From Fimenecus sp045613585 (lineage in GTDB: Bacteria > Bacillota > Clostridia > Oscillospirales > Acutalibacteraceae): a stretch of DNA of 64,000 bases. A model generated the notes under the pieces. It did not search any database and was not told where the DNA came from. It was given only the letters and a program-made list of their open reading frames with translations. Positions 9,070 to 18,381 of this stretch are shown piece by piece. The stretch lies in NCBI GenBank assembly GCA_045613585.1, contig JAZLBG010000107.1, positions 1 through 64,000 on the forward strand, written 5' to 3'. How positions within the stretch are numbered: position 1 is the stretch's first letter; each line of letters starts with the position of its first letter. A program made the position numbers and the translations under genes.

Positions 9070-9178
9070 TCCCTCTGACGAGGTGCGGGTGTCCGGTGGA
9101 CACCTCTGCAAAGCAGAAGCACCGACCGAACCGGCAGGTGAGAATTAGGTGGCAACGCGTCAGCGTTGACGGAGGGAG
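9070..9178. repeat. MITE-like intergenic repeat with inverted ends
   Basis: A 109-bp, conspicuously GC-richer block with inverted ends CTCCCTC (9070-9076) and GAGGGAG (9172-9178) and internal palindromes (GTCCGGTGGAC; CAACGCGTCAGCGTTG). It encodes nothing convincing. It looks like one of the dispersed palindromic repeats common in Clostridia genomes; only one full copy is in this window, so dispersal is inferred. Confidence 0.55.
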
Positions 9179-9205
9179 AGATAGGCTTTAATAAGCGTTT
9201 TTGAC

Positions 9206-9342
9206 TACCCCTCAGTCAACTTCGTTGACAGCTCCCCTGATAAGGGGAGCCGAACATGCACCTATAAAACAGTTAGACAAACTCAAATTTATCTACCACT
9301 TCAAATTGTCATTCTGAGGAGCATCGCGACGAAGAATCTCTT
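9206..9342. repeat. two further palindromic intergenic repeat units
   Basis: Fills the rest of the 530-bp gap before the LRR gene. One unit has GTCAAC-TTC-GTTGAC and then AGCTCCCCT-GATA-AGGGGAGC, two adjacent hairpins. A second short unit (about 9308-9342) reads TCATTCTGAGGAGC and then CGACGAAGAATCTC. Both are, from memory, typical of high-copy intergenic repeats in Oscillospiraceae-type genomes. No gene is supported in this gap. Confidence 0.5.
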
Positions 9343-9484
9343 CCAAAGTAAATAATAATTTCAACCCAAATTCCAATATAGTAAAAATAACTAATAATCA
9401 ATAACAAAATTTGTATGTTGTTACATTGAAAATATTGCAAAAAAGTGTTACTATGTTATTATGAAAAATATGGGAGTTGATTTA

Positions 9485-12400
9485 ATGAAAAACTCAAGCA
9501 AAATCTTATTGTTAGTTATAACTATAATATCGATTTTTATGGTTATGACAGTATCATCGTCGGCTTTAACAAGTGGTGATTTTGAATATACTTTTTTAGA
9601 TTATGATGGTACAGCAAGAATTGATAGTTATATAGGTTCTGCAACAGATGTTGGAATTCCATCCACAATTGATGGTTACATGGTAACAGTTATTGGCAAT
9701 AACGCCTTTGAAGATAATGATAACTTAATAAGTGTAACAATACCAGATACTGTAACAACGATTTATAAGGAAGCTTTTGCTTATTGTTCAAACTTACAAA
9801 GTATAACAATTCCTAATAGTGTAACATCAGTTGGTTATTTTGCATTTGAAGATTGTACAAGTTTGGTGAATTTATATTATTTAGGCACAGCAGATGATTG
9901 GGTGAAGATTATATTTGATGGTTATTATTCAAACCCAATGGAGTATGCTAAAAATGAATATTTTAATGGTGAGTTAGTAACAAATGTTAGATTATCAGAT
10001 AATATAGTAGAAATAAATGATTATACATTTTACAATTGCGAAAGTTTAACGAATATAACAATACCAAGTGGTGTAACATCAATTGGCAATAGTGCATTTC
10101 GTGATTGCACAAGTTTGCAAAGTATAACAATTTCAGATAGTGTAACATCAATTGGTAATTATGCTTTTTATAATTGCGAATCACTGATGAATACAAATTT
10201 TTTAGGAAATGCGGATGATTGGGCAAGAATAGCATTTGGTGATATGTACTCAAATCCAATGGGATGGTCAGCAAATGATTATTTTAATGGAGAGTTAGTT
10301 ACTACTATTGTTTTAAGTGATGATATTACTAAAATAAACGATTATGCGTTCGAATTTTGTAATACTTTAACTGATTTAATAATTCCTAATAGTGTAACCG
10401 TAATTGGTGAAGAGGCTTTTTGGGGTTGTAATTCATTAAAAAATGTAACATTAGGTAATGGTATTAAGAAAATTGGTTCAAGTGCTTTTAGTTATTGTTC
10501 TTCATTAACAAATATGTATTTTAGTGGAACGGCGAATGACTGGGTAAACATAAATTTTGATAGTTTACAAGCCAATCCAATGTATTATGCAGAAAATGAA
10601 TATTTTGCTTCTCAATTAGTAACTGAGGTTATTTTAAATACTGATATTTCTAGAATTAATGATTACGCTTTTAATAGTTGTAATTCATTAAAAAAAATAA
10701 TTATTCCAAATGGTGTAGTTTTGATAGGAAAACAGGTTTTTAAAAATTGCACAAGTTTAGAAAGTGTAGCAATTCCAGATAGTGTAACATCAATTGGTGA
10801 GTCATCGTTTGAGAATTGTTCAAGCTTGCAAAGTTTTGTAGTGCCTAATGGTGTAACATTAATCGGTGATTATATGTTTCATAATTGTTCAAGTTTGCAA
10901 AGTGTTGTAATTCCAGATAGTGTGACATCGTTTGGTTATTTGTCTTTTAATAACTGCGCTAGTTTACAAAGTATAAAAATTCCAGATGGTATGACCCAAA
11001 TTAGTAACTATATGTTTGAAGGGTGCTCAAGTTTAGAGAGTGTAATAATTCCAGATAGTATAACATCTGTAGGTAAAAAAGCCTTTTATGGTTGTGAAAA
11101 ATTGCAAAGTGTTGTAATTCCAGAGGGCGTAACATCAATTGTTGATTCAACATTTTATAATTGCTCGAGTTTAGTAAATATATTGATTCCAGATAGTGTA
11201 ATATCAATTGGTGCGTATGCATTTTATAATTGTACGAGTTTACAAAGTATCACAATTCCAAATGGAGTGACTTCAATCAACAAAGCAACATTTAAAAATT
11301 GTTCAAGTTTACAAAGCATAACAATTCCAAGTGGAGTAACATCAATTGGTGCAAGTGCATTTGAAAACTGTGCTAGTTTACAAAGTATAAAAATCCCAGA
11401 TAGTGTAACAACAATTGATGAGTATGCATTTTGTGGTTGTGAAAGTTTAACAAACATATTAATTCCGGATAGTGTTACCTCAATTGGTTATAGAGCATTT
11501 AGAGATTGTACAAGTTTAAAGGATGTTTACTATAGTGGCTTACCTGCACAATGGAGTGAAATTGAAATTGATTCTTTTAACAGTGAATTGACTAGTGCAA
11601 CAATTCATTATCATTATGGTCAAGAACATATTTATGGTGATTGGAAAACAATACTTGAGCCAACTTGTACAACTTTAGGTAGTAAACAACACGTTTGTTC
11701 ATTGTGTGATTATGTAGAAAGCGAAGATATTACAATTCTCGGTCACGATTATGCAAAAGAATATACAGTTGATATGATAGCAACATGTACAACAGAAGGT
11801 AGCAAATCACAACATTGTTCAAGATGTGATAGTACAACAAATGTAACAGTAATTCCTGCAATTGGCCACAGTTATGGTAACTGGACAACAGTAAAAAATC
11901 CAACTTGTACAGAAACAGGTAGTGAAAAACATACTTGTGCAACTTGTGGAAATGAAGAAACAAGAGAAATTGCATCTCTTGGTCATGATTATGCCGACGA
12001 AATTACAATTGACTTTGAGCCAACATGTACTGAAGAGGGCAGCAAGTCAAAACATTGTTCAAGATGTAATAGTACAACAAATGTGACAGTAATTCCTGCA
12101 AATGGCCACACTTTATCTGAATGGTATTTAGATGCTGAGCCAACTTGTACAACAAATGGCTCAAAACATAAGGAATGTACAGTTTGTGGTGAAGTTCTTG
12201 AAACTAAATCAATTTCTCCAACAGGACACAGTTATAGTGAATGGTTTGTTATGGAAGACCAAACTTGCGATACTCCTGGTTATGAAGAACGCTGTTGTTT
12301 AAATGCTGACTGTGAATTCCATGAAGAAAGAGATATTCCTGTTCTTGGTCACGATTATGCAGACAACTACACAGTTGACAAACAGCCAACACATTCATCA

Positions 12401-13009
12401 GCAGGTAGCAAGTCAAAACATTGTTCAAGATGTGATGCAAAAACAGATGTAACAGCAATTGAAAAGCTTTACTATGGCTCAAAAACATACACAGGCCTTT
12501 ATAAAGTAGATGGCACATGGCGTTATGTGAAGAATGGTGAGCTTGATAATACATTCACAGGCCTTGTAAAATACAGTGGCAAATGGTATCACGTAAAAGA
12601 TGGTGTTAAGACTACATACACAGGTCTTGTAAAACATACTGACGGCAAATACTACTATGTAAAGAATGGTGTTAAAACATCATTCAATGGCCTTGTTAAA
12701 TACAACGGCAAATGGTACTATGTAAAATCAGGTGTAGTAAATACAAGCTATACAGGTCTTGTAAAACATACTGATGGTAAATACTATTATGTAAAGAGTG
12801 GTGTCAAAACATCATTCAATGGTCTTGTTAAGTACAACGGCAAATGGTACTATGTAAAATCAGGTGTTGTTAATACAAGCTATACAGGTCTTGTAAAACA
12901 TACTGATGGCAAGTGGTACTATGTGAAGAAAGGTGTAAAAACATCATACACCGGCACAGTAACCTACAACGGCAAAAAATACAAAGTTAAAAATGGTGTA
13001 AAAGTTTAA
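9485..13009 (+). CDS. large secreted BspA-type leucine-rich repeat protein
   Basis: Surface or secreted protein of 1,174 residues. A signal peptide spans about residues 1-28 (KILLLVITIISIFMVMTV then SSSALT). From about 40 to 705 it has some twenty-five BspA/LRR_5 repeats of the type CSSLQSITIPNSVTSIG. Then come about five ~45-residue CxxC repeats (PTCTTLGSKQHVCSLCDY style, ~710-1005). The C-terminal part has seven aromatic repeats (GLVKYNGKWYYVK style, ~1010-1174) like cell-wall or glycan-binding repeats. BspA LRRs mediate adhesion in oral and gut bacteria; the ligand here is unknown. I chose the ATG at 9485 because GGGAG precedes it. The repeat DNA is homogeneous enough to be prone to copy-number change. 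Confidence 0.9.
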   Translation: MKNSSKILLLVITIISIFMVMTVSSSALTSGDFEYTFLDYDGTARIDSYIGSATDVGIPSTIDGYMVTVIGNNAFEDNDNLISVTIPDTVTTIYKEAFAYCSNLQSITIPNSVTSVGYFAFEDCTSLVNLYYLGTADDWVKIIFDGYYSNPMEYAKNEYFNGELVTNVRLSDNIVEINDYTFYNCESLTNITIPSGVTSIGNSAFRDCTSLQSITISDSVTSIGNYAFYNCESLMNTNFLGNADDWARIAFGDMYSNPMGWSANDYFNGELVTTIVLSDDITKINDYAFEFCNTLTDLIIPNSVTVIGEEAFWGCNSLKNVTLGNGIKKIGSSAFSYCSSLTNMYFSGTANDWVNINFDSLQANPMYYAENEYFASQLVTEVILNTDISRINDYAFNSCNSLKKIIIPNGVVLIGKQVFKNCTSLESVAIPDSVTSIGESSFENCSSLQSFVVPNGVTLIGDYMFHNCSSLQSVVIPDSVTSFGYLSFNNCASLQSIKIPDGMTQISNYMFEGCSSLESVIIPDSITSVGKKAFYGCEKLQSVVIPEGVTSIVDSTFYNCSSLVNILIPDSVISIGAYAFYNCTSLQSITIPNGVTSINKATFKNCSSLQSITIPSGVTSIGASAFENCASLQSIKIPDSVTTIDEYAFCGCESLTNILIPDSVTSIGYRAFRDCTSLKDVYYSGLPAQWSEIEIDSFNSELTSATIHYHYGQEHIYGDWKTILEPTCTTLGSKQHVCSLCDYVESEDITILGHDYAKEYTVDMIATCTTEGSKSQHCSRCDSTTNVTVIPAIGHSYGNWTTVKNPTCTETGSEKHTCATCGNEETREIASLGHDYADEITIDFEPTCTEEGSKSKHCSRCNSTTNVTVIPANGHTLSEWYLDAEPTCTTNGSKHKECTVCGEVLETKSISPTGHSYSEWFVMEDQTCDTPGYEERCCLNADCEFHEERDIPVLGHDYADNYTVDKQPTHSSAGSKSKHCSRCDAKTDVTAIEKLYYGSKTYTGLYKVDGTWRYVKNGELDNTFTGLVKYSGKWYHVKDGVKTTYTGLVKHTDGKYYYVKNGVKTSFNGLVKYNGKWYYVKSGVVNTSYTGLVKHTDGKYYYVKSGVKTSFNGLVKYNGKWYYVKSGVVNTSYTGLVKHTDGKWYYVKKGVKTSYTGTVTYNGKKYKVKNGVKV

Positions 13010-13023
13010 TAACAAATAATTAA

Positions 13024-13052
13024 GGCGGGAGATTTTCTCCCGCCATTTTTTA
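13024..13052 (+). terminator. terminator between convergent LRR and GH35 genes
   Basis: GC-rich stem GGCGGGAGA (13024-13032) and TCTCCCGCC (13036-13044), then six T. Confidence 0.85.
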
Positions 13053-13058
13053 TACTAA

Positions 13059-14807
13059 TTATGCATTTTTATCAAGAATTGGTGTATCAACAAACTCTAC
13101 AATTGGCTCGCCTTTAAGTCCATCACTTTCAAAAACTACAATTTCATTTTCACCAACATTTAAAAGTGATGCCGGCACATAAAGTGTAACCTGAGGACCA
13201 ATTTCCCAATATCTACCAATGTTAAATCCGTTAATTGTTACAAATCCCTTTGTAAAGTTTGGTAACTTTAAGAATGTATCTTTTGCATCATCAATTGTGA
13301 ATGTACCTTTATAGAATGCACTCTTTTCTTGTGGATTTTCGTCACTATAAACCACATTATCAAGATTGTTCATTTCAAGGCAATAAACATCCCAGTCAAA
13401 GTGGATTGTTTTATTAAGAAGGCAACGGCCTGCAATACCTTTTTTGCGCATCATTTTTGCACCAAAGTTAGCTCTGCCCATATTTTCACAAAGGATTGTA
13501 AGACGGTCACCCTTTTTAGCATTAATTTGAAGCTCAAGTTTTTCGTCATTAATATAAACAATACCTGCAAGGTCGCGATTTATGTAAATTTGCGCTCTGT
13601 CACCAAGACTTTCAAATGAAAGTGTAGTATCAACATAATCACGATTAAGAATTGTTGTGTATGCAATATAACCATAGCCCTGACCATTTTTTTCCATACA
13701 AAGTGGCACATCATTGTGCTTTTTCTCTGCAAGGTTAGAAAGATTTTCAAAAAGACCTGCAACTTCTGTAAGTTTTACTTCACCATAAGCCTTTTTCTCG
13801 CGATTTGCAGGGACTTCTGGCAATTCCTCGCTTGTGTATTTTTTAATAACATCTCTTACCGCATAATATTTTGGTGTTACATCACCACATTCTGTAAGCA
13901 TTGCATCATAATCATAACTTGTAACATCAGGTGAGAATTTTTCATAATGATTTGCACCACTTGTGAAACCAAAGTTTGTGCCACCAATAAACATATACAT
14001 ATTCATACTGCCACGAGAAAGCATATCGTCAACAACTTTAGCATAATCTTCTGCAGATGTTGTGTGATGCTTTTCGTCACCCCAACCGTCAAACCAACCA
14101 TTCCACATTTCCATGCACATTTTTGGTGCATCTGGGAATAACTCGTCATGTGCCTTAAAGTTTTCTTCAACACGACTACCAAAGTTAAGAGTTGTAAAGC
14201 AACCATCAATGCTACCATCTAAAAGATTTTCTTTAGATGTGCCATCAGATGTGAAAAGTGGCACATCAATACCGCGACGAATATAACCATCACGAAGATA
14301 AGCAAGATATTTTTTGTCATCACCATAGTAGCCGTATTCGTTTTCACATTGCATCATAATAACATTGCCACCATTGGTGCAAAGAAGTGGACGCACTTCG
14401 TCAAAAAGTCTATCAAGATATTTATCAAAATGCTCAATATATGCCTTGTTAGAGCAACGGATTTCCATGTTTTCATCAGCTTGAATCCACCAAGGAAGCC
14501 CACCGAATTCCCATTCAGAGCAGATATATGGACCAGGTCGCACTATTGCCATAAGACCTTCTTCTTGTGCGATTTTCAAGAACTTTGCAATATCAAGATT
14601 GTTTGTGAAATCATATTCATCAGGTTTTTTTTCGTGCATATTCCAAGCGCAGTATGTTTCAACACAATTACAACCAATTGCACGAAGTTTTTTGAAAATA
14701 TCACGCCATGTGTCAGGCATATTTCTGAAATAATGCACCGCACCTGAAATGATTTTTATAGGTTTTCCATCTTTTATAAATTGATTTCCTTTTACTTCAA
14801 ATGTCAT
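13059..14807 (-). CDS. GH35 beta-galactosidase
   Basis: Cytosolic glycoside hydrolase family 35 enzyme removing terminal beta-galactosyl residues with retention; 582 residues, the usual length of the compact bacterial form. The TIM barrel is at the N terminus with acid/base E157 in CENEYG and nucleophile E233 in MCMEMWNGW. VRPGPYICSEWEFGG is a family hallmark. The C-terminal half contains jelly-roll domains. No signal peptide, so it acts on imported oligosaccharides. Start at 14805-14807, 19 codons inside the longest frame, where AAAGGGGATTC precedes the ATG. Other glycosidases lie 39 kb away across the inserted element. Confidence 0.93.
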   Translation of the reverse strand: MTFEVKGNQFIKDGKPIKIISGAVHYFRNMPDTWRDIFKKLRAIGCNCVETYCAWNMHEKKPDEYDFTNNLDIAKFLKIAQEEGLMAIVRPGPYICSEWEFGGLPWWIQADENMEIRCSNKAYIEHFDKYLDRLFDEVRPLLCTNGGNVIMMQCENEYGYYGDDKKYLAYLRDGYIRRGIDVPLFTSDGTSKENLLDGSIDGCFTTLNFGSRVEENFKAHDELFPDAPKMCMEMWNGWFDGWGDEKHHTTSAEDYAKVVDDMLSRGSMNMYMFIGGTNFGFTSGANHYEKFSPDVTSYDYDAMLTECGDVTPKYYAVRDVIKKYTSEELPEVPANREKKAYGEVKLTEVAGLFENLSNLAEKKHNDVPLCMEKNGQGYGYIAYTTILNRDYVDTTLSFESLGDRAQIYINRDLAGIVYINDEKLELQINAKKGDRLTILCENMGRANFGAKMMRKKGIAGRCLLNKTIHFDWDVYCLEMNNLDNVVYSDENPQEKSAFYKGTFTIDDAKDTFLKLPNFTKGFVTINGFNIGRYWEIGPQVTLYVPASLLNVGENEIVVFESDGLKGEPIVEFVDTPILDKNA

Positions 14808-14876
14808 AGTGAATCCCCTTTGATTTAATAGATATAGCATAACATTTTTAAATGATAAATACAATAAGATTTTGTA

Positions 14877-14910
14877 AAAAACAGCAGTCCAGAATTGAAC
14901 TGCTGTTTTA
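14877..14910. terminator. hairpin between GH35 and the MerR gene
   Basis: AAAACAGCAGT (about 14878-14888) pairs with ACTGCTGTTTT (14899-14909); it follows the stop of the leftward MerR gene, with T-rich ends on both strands. Confidence 0.7.
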
Positions 14911-16227
14911 CTATTTGTTATTTATAATTCTTAAAAATCTGTCAACATATTCTTGGTCCATAAAACAATCTTCATAATTTTCTTCACTTGACTCTTTTAT
15001 AGCACCACATTCCATTATTTTCTGGTCAAATTCTTCAAGTTCAAGATATGTATTATCAGCATATCTTTGAATTTCTTCTGAAACCTGACCGCCTGTAAAA
15101 AGCAAGGTTTTGCCATCAATTTTCACTTTGTAATAAAAATTGCCTTTTTTCTGATATTCAAAAGGAGCCAGTCCGCCATCACCAAAACCTGTAATAACTT
15201 TCTCTACTTGGTCATAAGAATAAACCTTACCTTTAATGTTCAGTGGTGAATGAACAATTATACTATCTTCAGTAACAAATACTGTATTCATTAAACAAAG
15301 ATAAGTTGATGCAAACCATAATACACCAAGTAAAACTAATCCTCTTATGCAATTCTTAATATCAGGTCTGTAATTTTTAATCTCTTTGAAATTATCAATT
15401 ACTTGTTTTACCATTAAAAATCCAAGACCCGCAACACCCATTATTGCGAATATATAAATAGTAAATGGTATTTGATGCGTTTCAAAGAATAACCATTCGT
15501 CAGGTGCTAAAATTTCATATATTAACTTTGTGCCATAAATAATACTGGAAAATATAGCAATAAAAGCGACTATTACAAAAATCCAATAGGAAGAGTGTTG
15601 CTTGTTTTTTCGCTTAACTTTCGCTTTAAACTGTTTTCTGTTTTTGAAAAAGTTAATCCATATAAGTGTAATCACAACGGTGCTAATCAAAGCTAAAACA
15701 GCATTAAGTGCAAGAGATTTGTTCATCCCCGTAGCAATGTTGAGAAAAAGCCAACCAATAGGGCCACAAAAAGCAAGGGTTGATGCAATTGTGGTAGTTA
15801 AAGAGGGGACAGCTAAATCATTTATGACTTTTCGCAATTCCGACATTTCTTCGCCTTCAAGAAATTCAATAGCATCAGCATAATCTTCAAATTTCAGTTT
15901 ATCTTTTGATAAATCTTTTGAAAGTCCGTTAAGCAAATCTCTTTTAGAAGAAATATCTTCAGTTTCATCTTCATATTCTTCCATTTTCTGTTGGATTTTA
16001 TCTGCAACAGTTTCAGGAGTATCATTGAGAAGTATACCAATTTCCTCAATCGAAAAATCAAAATATCGATATACTTTAATACGCTTCAACTGATTAATAT
16101 TTTCTTCAGTGTAATTGCGATAATCATTTTCTTCGTTACGTTCAACCGTTATAAGTCCTTTTGACTCATATAAACGAATACTTTTGGCAGTAAGCCCTGT
16201 TAACTTTTCAGCTTCTTTAATCGTCAT
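14911..16227 (-). CDS. membrane-tethered MerR-family regulator with five helices and C-terminal soluble domain
   Basis: Predicted transcription factor fixed in the membrane, 438 residues. Residues 1-70 form a MerR winged HTH (TIKEAEKLTGLTAKSIRLYE). A coiled coil runs about 70-130. Five hydrophobic segments follow between about 140 and 325, then a ~100-residue C-terminal part rich in beta strands (EDSIIVHSPLNIKGKVYSYD), similar in feel to bacterial PH-like domains. The start at 16225-16227 follows AAAAGGGG. A MerR-type promoter with 19-base spacing lies upstream, so it probably controls itself. The signal sensed is unknown; an envelope signal would fit. It is the last chromosomal gene before tRNA-Trp and the element. 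Confidence 0.8.
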   Translation of the reverse strand: MTIKEAEKLTGLTAKSIRLYESKGLITVERNEENDYRNYTEENINQLKRIKVYRYFDFSIEEIGILLNDTPETVADKIQQKMEEYEDETEDISSKRDLLNGLSKDLSKDKLKFEDYADAIEFLEGEEMSELRKVINDLAVPSLTTTIASTLAFCGPIGWLFLNIATGMNKSLALNAVLALISTVVITLIWINFFKNRKQFKAKVKRKNKQHSSYWIFVIVAFIAIFSSIIYGTKLIYEILAPDEWLFFETHQIPFTIYIFAIMGVAGLGFLMVKQVIDNFKEIKNYRPDIKNCIRGLVLLGVLWFASTYLCLMNTVFVTEDSIIVHSPLNIKGKVYSYDQVEKVITGFGDGGLAPFEYQKKGNFYYKVKIDGKTLLFTGGQVSEEIQRYADNTYLELEEFDQKIMECGAIKESSEENYEDCFMDQEYVDRFLRIINNK

Positions 16228-16302
16228 AAAATCGCCCCTTTTAGACAATCTAATTATATCAAATTGTCTTGATATAATCAATTGCCTTTTGTTTTCACTT
16301 AA

Positions 16303-16333
16303 TATATACACCCTGACCCAAGGGCAAGGTCAA
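16303..16333 (-). promoter_or_regulatory. MerR-type promoter with 19-bp spacer and dyad operator
   Basis: On the minus strand, -35 TTGACC (16328-16333), a 19-base spacer and -10 TATATA (16303-16308). The spacer holds an imperfect dyad CCTTGCCC-TTG-GGTCAGGG. Over-long spacing with a dyad is the hallmark of promoters twisted open by MerR proteins. Confidence 0.7.
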
Positions 16334-16371
16334 GAATTTTTTGAAAATTTATTGTTCTTTATATCAAAATA

Positions 16372-16404
16372 AAAAGCACTCACTACAAAGTAGCAAGTGC
16401 TTTT
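16372..16404 (-). terminator. terminator of tRNA-Trp
   Basis: AAAAGCACT (16372-16380) against AGTGCTTTT (16396-16404), directly after the CCA end of the tRNA, followed by T-rich sequence on the minus strand. Confidence 0.75.
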
Positions 16405-16405
16405 C

Positions 16406-16481
16406 TGGCAGGGGCAGTAGGATTCGAACCCACGGCACGTGGTTTTGGAGACCACTGCTCTACCAACTGAGCTATACCCCT
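16406..16481 (-). tRNA. tRNA-Trp (anticodon CCA)
   Basis: A full 76-base cloverleaf: acceptor AGGGGTA pairs with TGCCCCT, D arm AGCTCAGTTGGTAGAGC, anticodon arm GTGGT-CTCCAAA-ACCAC with anticodon CCA, T arm GTGGGTTCGAATCC, and an encoded 3' CCA at 16406-16408. It is the integration target: bases 16441-16477 (from acceptor position 5 to the anticodon loop and stem) recur exactly at 51274-51310. The 5' half of the present gene, and its upstream DNA, lie on the element side. Confidence 0.95.
16441..16477. repeat. left attachment-site core (attL), inside tRNA-Trp
   Basis: A 37-bp segment covering the tRNA 5' half through the anticodon loop; an exact copy sits at 51274-51310 beside the integrase gene. 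Crossover within it keeps the tRNA intact. Confidence 0.88.
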
Positions 16482-16513
16482 GTATCAACGTTTCAGCGAC
16501 CTGTGCGTTAAAA

Positions 16514-16534
16514 ATGTACCAAATAATGTACCAA
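16514..16534 (+). repeat. candidate integrase arm-type sites, left end
   Basis: Two direct copies of ATGTACCAA with 12-bp period. The same nonamer occurs twice in the same orientation near the right end (51115-51134). Confidence 0.5.
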
Positions 16535-16608
16535 TTTTTACTGAAAAATCGCTGACTTCAATTGTGCTACAATTTGAAGGTGAGTATCCTCTCCAAATCG
16601 TTCGACTA

Positions 16609-16638
16609 ATTATAACAGAACGACTTGTATTTTGTCAA
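16609..16638 (-). promoter_or_regulatory. element-side promoter reading into tRNA-Trp
   Basis: Minus strand -35 TTGACA (16633-16638), 18-base spacer, -10 TATAAT (16609-16614). No gene lies between it and tRNA-Trp, so it would give a ~120-base leader before the tRNA. Confidence 0.6.
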
Positions 16639-16840
16639 CCTTAAAATTGAATTTTCTCTTGACGAATTGAAAAAGATATGCTATACAAAAAAGCTGCATA
16701 TCTATCATACTAATATTACCAAATTGACGATTTGGTTTTTGCATGTGGGATTGCCTTTGTCTGCAGGGTTTTTCGATTTTTTCTCCTTGTGTGAATAACA
16801 TCAAAGACAATCCTTATAACCTCCTTTCCTAGAAAGGCGA

Positions 16841-16879
16841 AAAATCTCTCGGGTTGCGTACTTACCGGGAGATTTTTTG
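16841..16879 (+). terminator. hairpin upstream of the primase gene
   Basis: AATCTCTCGG (16843-16852) against CCGGGAGATT (16865-16874), then a T run. No rightward gene precedes it, so it may stop read-through from the chromosome or act as an attenuator. Confidence 0.65.
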
Positions 16880-16947
16880 TATATATAAACAAAATTTAAT
16901 TATCTCTTTCATTCTTTAATTAAACGAGTGAAAGAGGTGATTTTTAT

Positions 16948-18177
16948 TTGAATGTTTATGATATATTGTATCCACCATCAACCCAGTACAAAGGTTGGGT
17001 GCAAATTGCTACACTAAATCAAGAAAAACAAATGGTTTCGCTTGGCTATTCTGATTTTCAGCATATTAAAGAAAAAGCCGAAAAATTAAAAATCAATCCA
17101 AATCAAGATTATTACATAATGGCAAATACAGTTAATCAATACACAAAGCGAATTAGTGACAATCTATTTTCACTAAATAATATTGTTATAGATTGTGACA
17201 TTCATTCAGACATTTCACAGTATGAGCGGGATGAGATAATTGAAGATTTCATATGGCGACTTAATCGAGATTTGTTTAATCTTAATGAGTTGCCCAAATG
17301 CAATATTGCTCATTACACGGGTAGGGGAATTCAACTTTGGTGGCATTTAGGTTCAACATCGTCCAAACTGATTTTTGTATATGAAAAAGTTATTGATTAT
17401 ATTGTTATAATTCTCAAGAGCTTTCTCGATGAGTATCCTGAATTAAAACAATATATAGAAATTGATGTATTGGCTAGTAAAAACACAGTTGGATTATTCA
17501 GAATGTTCAATACCCATAATACAAAAATTGATAAAGATACATATGTGGAGGTTTTGCACGACAAATCATTTGGCCTTAATGAATTGCTTAATCAATTAAA
17601 AGAGAATGAGATTGTTAAAGAATATCTACAACAAAAAGAAGCATTAAAAAAGAAGTATACAAGAAGAGCAAAAAGAGCCCAAAAGACTTATAAAAAGAAT
17701 AGTTATTCGGCTCTGCATTATAAACGGATAAGAATTATTGAAGAATTGGCAAAAAAAGAAGACACAACGGGTAAACGAGATATGATGTTGTTCCTTGCCT
17801 TTAACTCTGCAAGACAGATTTATCCAATAGAGCAGGCCAAAACAGTTTGTATCAATATAAACAACTCGTTTGATGAACCACTAAAAGACCTGGAATACAT
17901 ATTCAAGCAAAAGAAAGTTTATAACATTAAAAATAGTACTTTCTTTGAGCGTTTAGGAGTATCAGAAGAGGAGTTAATTAATATCGGAGCATACGAATTA
18001 AGCAAACCGAATATAACAAGAGATACAGAAAGGCAACAAAGGAAAATGGAGAAACAGAAAAATAAAGACTTAGCAGTACAACTATTAAAGTCTGGAATCG
18101 CTCATAAAAAGATTAAAGAACAAACAGGGCTATCGTTATCAACAATTGCAAGATTATCAAAAGAAAACAAAAATTAA
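16948..18177 (+). CDS. archaeo-eukaryotic-type primase (Rep-like) with C-terminal HTH
   Basis: Probable replication protein of the element, 409 residues. An AEP primase core is suggested by NIVIDCDIH (D82, D84, metal-binding hxDxD), AHYTGRGIQLWWHL (122-134, the conserved glycine-rich nucleotide strand) and a third acidic site EIDVLASKNT near 176. A basic linker (KKKYTRRAKRAQKTYKK, ~220-240) precedes a helical region. The last 40 residues form a resolvase-like HTH (LLKSGIAHKKIKEQTGLSLS). The start is TTG at 16948, seven bases after GAGGTGA; the nearby ATG is out of frame. It would prime replication of the excised circle. The family call rests on motifs only. Confidence 0.72.
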   Translation: MNVYDILYPPSTQYKGWVQIATLNQEKQMVSLGYSDFQHIKEKAEKLKINPNQDYYIMANTVNQYTKRISDNLFSLNNIVIDCDIHSDISQYERDEIIEDFIWRLNRDLFNLNELPKCNIAHYTGRGIQLWWHLGSTSSKLIFVYEKVIDYIVIILKSFLDEYPELKQYIEIDVLASKNTVGLFRMFNTHNTKIDKDTYVEVLHDKSFGLNELLNQLKENEIVKEYLQQKEALKKKYTRRAKRAQKTYKKNSYSALHYKRIRIIEELAKKEDTTGKRDMMLFLAFNSARQIYPIEQAKTVCININNSFDEPLKDLEYIFKQKKVYNIKNSTFFERLGVSEEELINIGAYELSKPNITRDTERQQRKMEKQKNKDLAVQLLKSGIAHKKIKEQTGLSLSTIARLSKENKN

Positions 18178-18215
18178 GCACCCAATCGTGAGAAAAATCG
18201 ATTGAGTGCTTTTTT
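18177..18215 (+). terminator. terminator after the primase gene
   Basis: AGCACCCAATCG pairs with CGATTGAGTGCT with one mismatch, followed by six T. Confidence 0.75.
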
Positions 18216-18381
18216 ATATATCAAAATTGTCAAAATGGTTCATAGTATAGTTATATTATACTCGAGACAATGCTGATGCGTGCGTTGTTAATTAAAACGA
18301 CCCTTTAGATATATATTATATTAATAACAATTTGTATGACTTAATGGTCTGTCATAATGAGTATGGAACAAATGGTTAACA

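Larger units (their letters stand above)
16482..16947. other. left-end control region of the element
   Basis: 466 bases without a convincing gene. It holds two direct ATGTACCAA sites (16514-16522, 16526-16534), a promoter firing leftward into tRNA-Trp (16609-16638), and a terminator-like hairpin (16841-16879) before the primase gene. A 66-codon leftward frame at 16610-16810 has no ribosome site and is not called. Confidence 0.6.

Noticed and set aside
8928..9191. 87-codon rightward frame
   Set aside because: Overlaps the end of the OYE-type gene and the repeat block, and has no ribosome site.
9485..13009. DNA tandem repeats as a separate repeat element
   Set aside because: The periodicity follows the codons of LRR and C-terminal binding repeats and is explained by the protein.
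16610..16810. 66-codon leftward frame in the left-end control region
   Set aside because: Covers the promoter that reads into tRNA-Trp, and has no ribosome site.
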